Source: CAZEJS01 sp964512645 (lineage in GTDB: Bacteria; Actinomycetota; Geothermincolia; Fen-727; Anoxymicrobiaceae). From it: DNA of 64,000 nucleotides. Under the pieces are notes generated by a model that did not search any database, was not told the DNA's origin, and saw nothing but the letters and a program-made list of their open reading frames with translations. Both the position numbers and the translations under genes were made by a program. Shown in pieces: positions 35,691-43,200 of the stretch. Every line of letters starts with the position of its first letter. Positions within the stretch are counted from its first letter, which is position 1. The stretch spans positions 62,001 to 126,000 of the forward strand of contig CAZEJS010000004.1 of NCBI GenBank assembly GCA_964512645.1, written 5' to 3'.

Positions 35691-36912
35691 ATTTCGGACG
35701 CAGGGCTATTTTGACGGCGTGGTGGCGGCCCTTGTCGAGGGCGACCTCGAGGGCGCGCGGCCACTCCGACAGCGCGAACTCGTGCGTGACCAGCGGCGCG
35801 AGGTCCACCTTCCCCTCGGCGTGGAGGCGTAGCGCGACCTGGTAGTCGTGCTCCCCTTCACACGTCCCCGGGGTCACCTCGTAGCCGTACATGCCCCGAA
35901 GGGTCAGCTCCTTCAGCCAGACCGGGGTCCAGTCGATCCGCTTCGGCGCGCCGATGCCCAGCAGGTTGAACCAGCCCGCGTTGGCGAGCACCCGCAGCGA
36001 CATCTCTATGGTGTCGGTGCTTCCTACCGTGTCGAACACCCTCTCCGGCCCCCCGATGAGAAGGGGCTTGCTCAACAGCGGCGTGTGCATCCGGGCGCCG
36101 GTGAGGTCCGCGACCTTCCTGTAGAAGGCCTTGTCGAACGGCGGGGACAGCACTTCCTCCGCACCCAGGTCCCTGGCCAACCGCGCGTTGTGGGGGTCCG
36201 ACTCGACCGCCAGGAGCCGCGCTCCCGGGTGCAGCGCCCCGAGGGCAGCCAGGGCGCAGAGGCCCATGACGCCGCAGCCGACCACCACGACCGTCTCGCC
36301 CGGCGAAACGGGGTTCACCCGCGCCATGTGGATGCCGTTGGCGAACGGGTCGGTTATCACCGCCGCCTCGTCGCTGAGTCCTTCCGGTACCGGGAACAAC
36401 TGCGACACGTGCGCCACCCCGCACTCGCTCAGGAAGCCGGGCACCCCGGCGGTGGCGCCGATGATCGTGCCCGCGGCGAGCCTGCCCTCGGTGAAGTTGA
36501 CGCACAGCTGCGTCTGTCCGCGAGCGCAGAAATCGCAGGGAGGGTCGATGCCCCTGGGCAGGCACCCGAGCATCGGGTTTGCCACCACCCTGTCCCCGAG
36601 ACCGACGCCTTCCGCGCCCGGTCCCTTCTCCACGATTTCCCCGCAGACCTCGTGGCCCAGGACGAACGGATACGAAGCGAACGGCTGGAGGGTCAGGCTC
36701 TCGTGGCAGAGGATTATGCTCATGTCGCTGCCGCACAGGCCCGAAAGCCGGGGGCGGATTTTCACCCAGTCGTCGCCGGGAAGGTCGGGCTCGGGCACGT
36801 CGCGGAGCCGGACCGGGGCGAGCCTGGTGAAGAGCACCTTCTGCCAGCGCCTGTCGAGCAGGCCGGTAAGGAGGTACTGCGGCACGTTGTACTTGAACGA
36901 GACAGCCTTCAT
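35689..36912 (-). CDS. Zinc-dependent alcohol dehydrogenase, MDR family
   Basis: 407 aa from ATG 36912 behind GGAGGGAG. Catalytic-zinc region GLCGSDMS and LGHEVCGE, structural-zinc cysteines in CLPRGIDPPCDFCARGQTQLC, and the NAD-binding Rossmann motif VVVVGCGVMGLCALAALG. It oxidises an alcohol or polyol to a carbonyl with NAD(P). The substrate (for example sorbitol, threonine-type or aromatic alcohols) is unclear. Repeat copies d and e lie at its two ends in opposite orientation. The long interval after the domain start (residues 1-12, MKAVSFKYNVPQ) is normal. Confidence 0.92.
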   Translation of the reverse strand: MKAVSFKYNVPQYLLTGLLDRRWQKVLFTRLAPVRLRDVPEPDLPGDDWVKIRPRLSGLCGSDMSIILCHESLTLQPFASYPFVLGHEVCGEIVEKGPGAEGVGLGDRVVANPMLGCLPRGIDPPCDFCARGQTQLCVNFTEGRLAAGTIIGATAGVPGFLSECGVAHVSQLFPVPEGLSDEAAVITDPFANGIHMARVNPVSPGETVVVVGCGVMGLCALAALGALHPGARLLAVESDPHNARLARDLGAEEVLSPPFDKAFYRKVADLTGARMHTPLLSKPLLIGGPERVFDTVGSTDTIEMSLRVLANAGWFNLLGIGAPKRIDWTPVWLKELTLRGMYGYEVTPGTCEGEHDYQVALRLHAEGKVDLAPLVTHEFALSEWPRALEVALDKGRHHAVKIALRPK

Positions 36913-36957
36913 GACTCCCTCCAATCCTTTCCGCTCCCCGGAGAGAAAACTACCAGA

Positions 36958-36995
36958 GGCGCCGTTCTCTTTCCACTTATCCCTGCCACTTCTCG
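36958..36995 (-). repeat. Dispersed repeat copy e
   Basis: On the minus strand the sequence reads AGTGGCAGGGATAAG followed by TGGAAAGAGAACGGCGCC. It has the full core of the family and sits 45 bases upstream of the alcohol dehydrogenase start. Confidence 0.55.
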
Positions 36996-37134
36996 AAGGG
37001 GCGGCGCCGGCGGTCGACGAAAGGCGCCCGTGGACGCGATCCTTTTCCTTTCCATTCCTCCTCCTTCCTTCTTCGCGCCCGCGGCCTCGAGGGCTTATCA
37101 TTGAACGAGGGCGACGAAGGACCAGGAGGTTCAC

Positions 37135-37584
37135 GTGAAAGGCTACGTCGTGTATCACAGCAGGTTCGGGAACTCCCGGAAGATCGCGGAGAAGATCGCC
37201 GAGGGCCTGTCAGGGTCGGGGTGCGAGGTGCGGGTCTTCCCGGTCGAGGAAGCGCCGGTTCCCGACGAATCGGTTGATTTCCTGGTCCTGGGAGGTTCGA
37301 CCCGCATGGGAAGGGCCGGCGGCAGGATCAGGAAATACGCCGCCAGGGCCGCCGGTGTGATGGGAGGCAAGGGTTTCGCCACCTTCAGCACCGGCGCGAC
37401 GGTCTACGGCGAGGGCGCGAGCTTACAGGCCTCCGACCGGCTCTTCGCCCTGTTGAAAGAAACAATGGAACCGCTCGCCGTTCCATTGAAGGCCGGCGTA
37501 TCGGGCATGAAGGGGCCGCTGGCCGAGGGTGAGGAAGAGCGGGCCGTTGCCTTCGCCAGGGAGATAGCCGAGAAGCTCGGTTGA
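37135..37584 (+). CDS. Flavodoxin-like protein
   Basis: 149 aa from GTG 37135 with AGGAGG. The N-terminal YVVYHSRFGNSRKIAEKIA is the phosphate-binding loop of FMN flavodoxins, FLVLGGSTRMGR the following loop, and FATFSTGATVYGEGA the aromatic FMN-binding segment. It would carry one or two electrons to an unknown partner. Neighbouring genes do not reveal the partner. The methyltransferase begins 23 bases downstream. Confidence 0.86.
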   Translation: MKGYVVYHSRFGNSRKIAEKIAEGLSGSGCEVRVFPVEEAPVPDESVDFLVLGGSTRMGRAGGRIRKYAARAAGVMGGKGFATFSTGATVYGEGASLQASDRLFALLKETMEPLAVPLKAGVSGMKGPLAEGEEERAVAFAREIAEKLG

Positions 37585-37606
37585 CCCGGCTTCGAGGGGA
37601 GAGACG

Positions 37607-38410
37607 GTGAGTGGAGGGTACGTCCACGGGTACTCCGGGCGGGAGGCGGAGCGCCTGCGCGACCAGGCCGGCACCCTTTCCCGGCTGCTGCACCACGACA
37701 CCTCCTATCCCGGGGGGAGCGAGGTGCTGGAGGTCGGCTGCGGGGTCGGGGCTCAGACCATCACCCTGTGCGCCAACAGCCCGTCGGCGCGCTTCACTTG
37801 CGTCGACGTCCACCAGGAGTCCCTGGCCCGGGCCGAGGACCACGTTACCGCGATGGGACATGCCAACGTGCGGTTCGTCCGCGCCGACGTGTTCGACCTG
37901 CCGTTCGAGCCGGGGGCTTTCGACCATGCGTTCTGCTGTTTCCTGCTGGAGCACCTGGCCGATCCCGCGGCGGCGCTCGGATGCATCAGGGGGGTCCTCG
38001 CCGACGGCGGGACCCTTACCGTAATCGAGGGGGACCACGGGTCGGCGTTCTTCCACCCCGACAGCGAGTACGCGCGCCTGGCGGTCCGCTGCCTGATCGA
38101 GTCCCAGGCGCGGTTGGGCGGCAACGCGCTCGTGGGCAGGGAGCTCTTCCCTCTCCTGGCCTGCAACGGCTGGAAGGACGTACGGGTCTCCCCTCGAGTG
38201 GTGTACGCGGACTCCAGCCGGCCGGACCTGGTGGAGGGCTTCACCAGGAACACCTTCACGGCGATGGTCAGAGGGGCCCGCGATACCGCGATCGAAATGG
38301 GGCTCGCTTCCGGGGAAGACCTGGACAGGGGGATACGCGATCTGTACCGGACTTCCGAGGACGGCGGGACTTTCTGCTACACGTTCTTCAAGGCGTTCGC
38401 CCGCGCGTAA
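37607..38410 (+). CDS. Class I SAM-dependent methyltransferase
   Basis: 267 aa from GTG 37607 with GGGGAGAG. SAM motif I is VLEVGCGVGAQTITL, motif II is FTCVDVHQESLARAEDH, and the catalytic-type motif FCCFLLEHLADPAAAL follows ADVFDLPFEPGAFDHA. The C-terminal part (YADSSRPDLVEGFTRNTF) looks like the substrate cap. Typical UbiE-like or small-molecule methyltransferase size and order. The substrate is unknown. A hairpin follows the stop. Confidence 0.9.
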   Translation: MSGGYVHGYSGREAERLRDQAGTLSRLLHHDTSYPGGSEVLEVGCGVGAQTITLCANSPSARFTCVDVHQESLARAEDHVTAMGHANVRFVRADVFDLPFEPGAFDHAFCCFLLEHLADPAAALGCIRGVLADGGTLTVIEGDHGSAFFHPDSEYARLAVRCLIESQARLGGNALVGRELFPLLACNGWKDVRVSPRVVYADSSRPDLVEGFTRNTFTAMVRGARDTAIEMGLASGEDLDRGIRDLYRTSEDGGTFCYTFFKAFARA

Positions 38411-38411
38411 A

Positions 38412-38440
38412 CAACCCGCCCCGGGCGCCCCGGGGCGTTG
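38412..38440. terminator. GC-rich hairpin after the methyltransferase gene
   Basis: CGCCCCGG (38417-38424) and CCGGGGCG (38430-38437) form an 8-bp stem with a 5-base loop, extended by CAAC/GTTG pairing outside a two-base bulge. No T-run follows, so terminator function is tentative. It sits two bases after the stop codon and one base before a TACAAT -10-like sequence. Confidence 0.4.
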
Positions 38441-38446
38441 TACAAT
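38441..38446 (+). promoter_or_regulatory. Possible -10 element of the histidine kinase gene
   Basis: TACAAT sits 42 bases ahead of ATG 38488 in GC-rich DNA. No good -35 is visible, as the upstream bases are occupied by a hairpin, so an activator may be needed. Confidence is low. Confidence 0.3.
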
Positions 38447-38487
38447 TGACCAAACGCCGGACCGCCGAAAGGCGGCAGTCATCGGAC

Positions 38488-40224
38488 ATGGTGAGAATGC
38501 AGTTCAATGCGTACACGGTATCGCTGTTCGTGGCCGCCCTGATATCGGGAGGCCTGTCCTGGTATGCGTGGCGGCGGCGCTCGGTGGAAGGGGGCGCGGA
38601 AATCGCGGTCCTGATGCTGAGCGTCACTCTATGGGCCCTTTTCCAGTGCCTCGAGGGAGTGGCCGCTACGCGGGCCGCCAAGATGTTCTGGGGCACGATG
38701 GGCTACCTCGGAAGCCAGACCACCCCCGTCCTGTTCCTCATCTTCGCCATCAAGTACACGCAGCACGAAGAGTGGTTGAACTGGAAGCGTACCGCACTGA
38801 TGTTCGTAATCCCGCTGGCCTCCATCGTCCTCGCGGCCACCTCGGGCCTGCAGCACCACCTCTGGAGGAGCGTCACCATCACCACGACCTTCGCGGGCAA
38901 GACCGGTGTCTATTCCCACGGCCCATGGTACTGGGTCGAGTCCGCATACGGGTACGCCCTCGTCGTCGCGGGGCTCTTCCTGCTCGTCCGTGCGGTGTTC
39001 AGGCACCCCGGCCTCTACTCCTGGCAGGCCCGAACCCTGATCGTCGCCACGCTGGTCCCGCTGGCCTGGCACCTGGACTACTCGTTCGTTCCCAACGCCC
39101 TGCAGGGGCTCGACGTGACGCCGATCGTTTTCACCTTCACCGGGATACTCGTCGCCGTGGCGCTGTTCCGGTTCCGCCTGCTGGACTTGCGCCCCGTTGC
39201 CAGCGGCGTCCTTTACGAGAGCATCGGGGACGCGATGTTCGCCCTGGACAACCTCAACAGGGTTGTTGACGTGAACCCGGCGGCGTGCGAGGTCATCGAT
39301 ATGCAGGCCGGCGATGCCGTCGGCAAAGGCATATCGGAGGCGTTTGCCGCGGTGCCGGCGCTCGGGGAGCGCGTCCGGTCGATCTCCGCGGGGGAAACCT
39401 CGGAGTTCGAGACCGTCGCGGAAGGCCGCAGGGTCTACTACAGCGTCAGCGCCTGGCCGCTGGTCGACAGGAGGAAGCGCGCGATAGGCCGCCTGGTCAC
39501 GATGCACGACATAACCGGCCAGAGGGAGGCGCAGGAGGAACTCGAGCGCATCAATACCGACCTGGACGTATACGCCCACACGGTGTCACACGACCTCAAG
39601 AGCCCGCTCGCCGCGCTCCAACTGGCCAGCGAGTCGCTGGACAGGTTCATCACGCTTCCCGAGAGCCCCGAGCGTAACGAAAACATAGGCAAGCTGGCCA
39701 ACATCATAGGGAAGAACACGCGCAAGTCCGCGGCGCTGGTCAACTCGCTGCTGGCGCTCGCCGAGGCGGGCCAGCGTCCGACGGACGTTCACGATGTGGA
39801 CCTGGACGCCATCGTGGAAAGGGTCATCGAGGAGAGAGCCGGCGAGATCGAGGCGAAGGGGATCCGCGTAGAGCGCTCCGCCCTCGGCACGATCAGGGCG
39901 GACGAAGTGCACATGTACCAGCTCTTCGCCAACCTCATCGCCAACTCCATAGCGCACAACTTAAGCGAGAACCCGGCGATTACCGTGGAACGCATGGACG
40001 CTCCCCCCGGGTCTCACGGCTTCAGGGTGCGCGACAACGGCGAGGGGATGGCCCCGGAGGACCTGGAGCGCATCTTCGAGCCGTTCTACAAGCACGGGAC
40101 CGCCGGCGCGGGGATAGGGCTCTCCACGGTCTCCCGCATAGTGCAGGTCTACGACGGGGAAGTCGGTGCCTACAACGACAACGGGGCATGCTTCGAGGTC
40201 ACCCTGAAAGATTACCCCGGCTGA
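38488..40224 (+). CDS. Membrane histidine kinase with 7TM input and PAS domain
   Basis: 578 aa from ATG 38488. Residues 1-230 are about seven hydrophobic helices, matching the 7TM region of histidine kinases (YAWRRRSVEGGAEIAVL, FQCLEGVAATRAAKMFWG). A PAS domain follows (VLYESIGDAMFALDNLNRVV). The dimerisation helix has the phospho-acceptor H368 in TVSHDLKSPLAAL, and the ATPase domain has NLIANSIAHN, VRDNGEGMAPEDLERIFEPF and GIGLSTVSRIV. It detects an unknown signal in the membrane and phosphorylates a response regulator, none of which is adjacent. The kinase at 50236 shares its C-terminal half. Confidence 0.9.
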   Translation: MVRMQFNAYTVSLFVAALISGGLSWYAWRRRSVEGGAEIAVLMLSVTLWALFQCLEGVAATRAAKMFWGTMGYLGSQTTPVLFLIFAIKYTQHEEWLNWKRTALMFVIPLASIVLAATSGLQHHLWRSVTITTTFAGKTGVYSHGPWYWVESAYGYALVVAGLFLLVRAVFRHPGLYSWQARTLIVATLVPLAWHLDYSFVPNALQGLDVTPIVFTFTGILVAVALFRFRLLDLRPVASGVLYESIGDAMFALDNLNRVVDVNPAACEVIDMQAGDAVGKGISEAFAAVPALGERVRSISAGETSEFETVAEGRRVYYSVSAWPLVDRRKRAIGRLVTMHDITGQREAQEELERINTDLDVYAHTVSHDLKSPLAALQLASESLDRFITLPESPERNENIGKLANIIGKNTRKSAALVNSLLALAEAGQRPTDVHDVDLDAIVERVIEERAGEIEAKGIRVERSALGTIRADEVHMYQLFANLIANSIAHNLSENPAITVERMDAPPGSHGFRVRDNGEGMAPEDLERIFEPFYKHGTAGAGIGLSTVSRIVQVYDGEVGAYNDNGACFEVTLKDYPG

Positions 40225-40287
40225 CCGGAGTCGGCGCCACGGAATACCGCCGCCGGCTTCGAAGAACGCCTCGTCCGGCCGCGGTTT

Positions 40288-43200
40288 TCAGTCGGCGTAA
40301 CCTCCTATGGTGCCGGTGCCGGCTCCACGGTTGTTCCAGTATATAGCCCGCTCCACCATGATCGGCTTGCCCGGGGACTTGCTGGTAACCACGACCGATG
40401 CCCTCGTGTTGGGCATCTCGTCCCCCATGTTGTACGACTTGCGGGAGTTGGCGGGAATCCTGGCCTTCAGGGTTTTCACGGCCGACCCGTTGAGGCCGAG
40501 GTACTTGATCTCGACATCGACCGCTTGCCCGTTCGGGTTCTGCACCAGGGTCCAGGTCTCGGTGTTGTTGTAGGTCTCGCCGTCCGGCAGGAAGAACTTC
40601 ATGTGCGGCGCCGACATTCCGATGGAGTCGTGGCACGCTTCACCGAGAGGCGTGCCCTCTCCCCAGTACATCGCTCGTTCCGCGATAACAGGAACCGATC
40701 CGTCGACTTTTATCGAAAGGTCCTTCTTCGGCACGACGTTGTTCACGTTAATGGTCTTGCGCGAGTTCGGCTCCATCCGGAAGGCCGGTTGCGGCACCGC
40801 GCCAGTGCTCGTCATGTAGGTTACCGTTATGGTCGCGGCCTCGTTGTTGGGGTTCTGCACCAGCACGTAAGTGGTGAAGCCCCAATCCGTCGTTCCCTCG
40901 GCCAGGTAGAAGCTCTTGGCCGGAGTGGTGGTCCCGATGGAGTTGTGCCCCTCGCGCCGGTTGTAGCGGTACATCGCCCTTTCGGGTATCACGGGCTGGT
41001 CGGAATCCACCATTATCGACGCGTCCGCCTGCCCGATATCGGCTTCCATATTGAAGGACGCGCGCGTGCCGGCGTTCACCACCTTGGTTCTCTCCACGGG
41101 CCCCTGCCCCTCGATCATGTAGATCACCTTCACCGTCGCGTTCGTCTTCCCGGGGTTCTGTATCAGCAGCCAGGTCTCGAAGCCCCACCTGGAGGAGCCC
41201 TCCGCCAGGTACCATCTGCGGGCGGGCGAGGTCACGCCCACGGAGCAGTGGCCTTCCGACGAGGCCGCTCCCGGTCCGGTCCAAACCATGCGCCTGTCCA
41301 CGCAGATGCTCTTGCGTTCCTTGCACTCTACCCTGGTCGAGAAGTCGGTGGTACCGATGTCATCGAGGGGATTGATGACCGTTTGCGACATGGGCTCGAG
41401 GCGCACCGGCTCCCTTGGAACCGTGCCGGATTTCGTCATGTAAGTGACCAGCGCGGTTGCCGCCGACTCGTTGGGGTTCTCGATGTTGATGTACGTGCCG
41501 AACCCGTAATCGGAAGTGCCTTCCGCCAGGTACCAGACCGGCTTGGGTCCATCCGCCGGTGCCGGAGGCTCGGGCGTTACGCCGCCTTCGACGGTGAAGC
41601 GCCGGACATTGCTGGATTTGCCCGCCACCGTGACCCTGACATCGCCGGTAGCCGCTCCGGCCGGCACCTTGCACTTGATCGACTTGTCCGACCATGACGG
41701 GTAGTTCGTCGCGGCTTTGTTGCCCCCGAACCTTACCACCGAGTCGCTCCTGCTGACGCCGAAATGGTCCCCGGTGATGGTGACGACGGTACCAATCCGT
41801 CCCCTGGAGGGGCTCAGCGAGTCGATGCGGGGCGGATCGGTTCCCCTGACGTTGAAGTGCGAGTCACCCTGCCGGAGGGTGTCCTGCCCGTCGTCGTTCA
41901 TGACCACCACGTTCCTGTAGCCGCTCCGCGCGCCGGAGAGGTTGAAATCGCAGGTCAGTTCGGTGGGCGATGCCAGGACCACGTTCGTGCCCGATACGGT
42001 GTCGTAACCCGCGTCGCTGGTCAGCATTGGGAGGACCCGGTCGTAGAAATCGGTACCGGTTATTGTCGCCCTCACGATTTCCCCGGACCGCCCTGACGCC
42101 GGCGTTATTGATTCGAACGTCGGCGGGTTGGGGAACGGTACGGTAAAAGCCTTCGCCAGCGTGGCGCTGCTCCCGTCCCGGTTGGTCACCACAACATCCC
42201 AGCGCCCCTGCGTCATGTCCGGCGGGAGCGCGAAGGTGCACTGGATGAGCTTGTCGGACTTCACGTCCGGGTCGGCGTTCGGTGCCAGGTCGGAGAGCCC
42301 CGCCTTCCTCAGCCTGACCGTGGCTCCATCCCTGAAATTGGTGCCCTTAAGGTTGACCGGTACGGTCTCGCCCCGGTTAGACCTGTCCGGGGTGATCGAG
42401 CTCACGGTCGGCGCCGGCCATGTCACCGTGAACCCGCCGGTGAGTTCGGCGCTCTTCCCGTCAGGGTTCGTCACCACTACGTTCCAGGGGCCGGCATCCC
42501 TGCCGGCGATGTTCAGCCTGCAATCGATTTTATCGGGCTTCCTGGTGGTGTAGTCGGTGGCGACGATATCGTCCTGGCTGGCTTTGGTGAGCCTGACCGT
42601 CGCGTTGGATGTGTTGAAGTTGCCTCCCGAGACGGCGACATCAACGGGGCCCGTGTCCATGGCCCGTTTTGGGTTGATGGACGTTACGACCGGGGCGTCC
42701 TGCTCGACCGTGAACCCTGCGTTGATCCTGGCCTCCTCCGTACCGGTCCTCACGGTCACGTCCCTGGGGCCGAAAGCCGCGCTCGGCGAAATGGTGATGT
42801 TCGCCACCGCGGTCGTCGGGTCGGTGACAACCGTGGAATTCACGGTGATCCCCGAGCCGAAACTGGCCGTGGACTTCTTGTTCTCGAAGCTCGTGTCGGA
42901 CCCCACTATTTCCACCGCGGCGATTCTCTGTCCGCGCAGCCCGGCGCCGGGGGATACGCTCAGTATCCTGGGGTTGTGCGTGGTGACCCGGAAGCCGTCC
43001 TCCAGCGGAACCGACATTTTAGTGAACTCCTTGACCGCCACGTCGAGAAGCCCGGGGTCGCACCACGGCCGTATTGTCACGTTCGCCTTGCAGTGCCTCT
43101 GGTCAATCACCGTCGTGGAGTTCACAATCAGCTCGGTGTCCTCGTTAAGGGGCTGCCCGTCGCGCAGGAACACCGCCTGGCTCGTTCCATTGACAAAACT

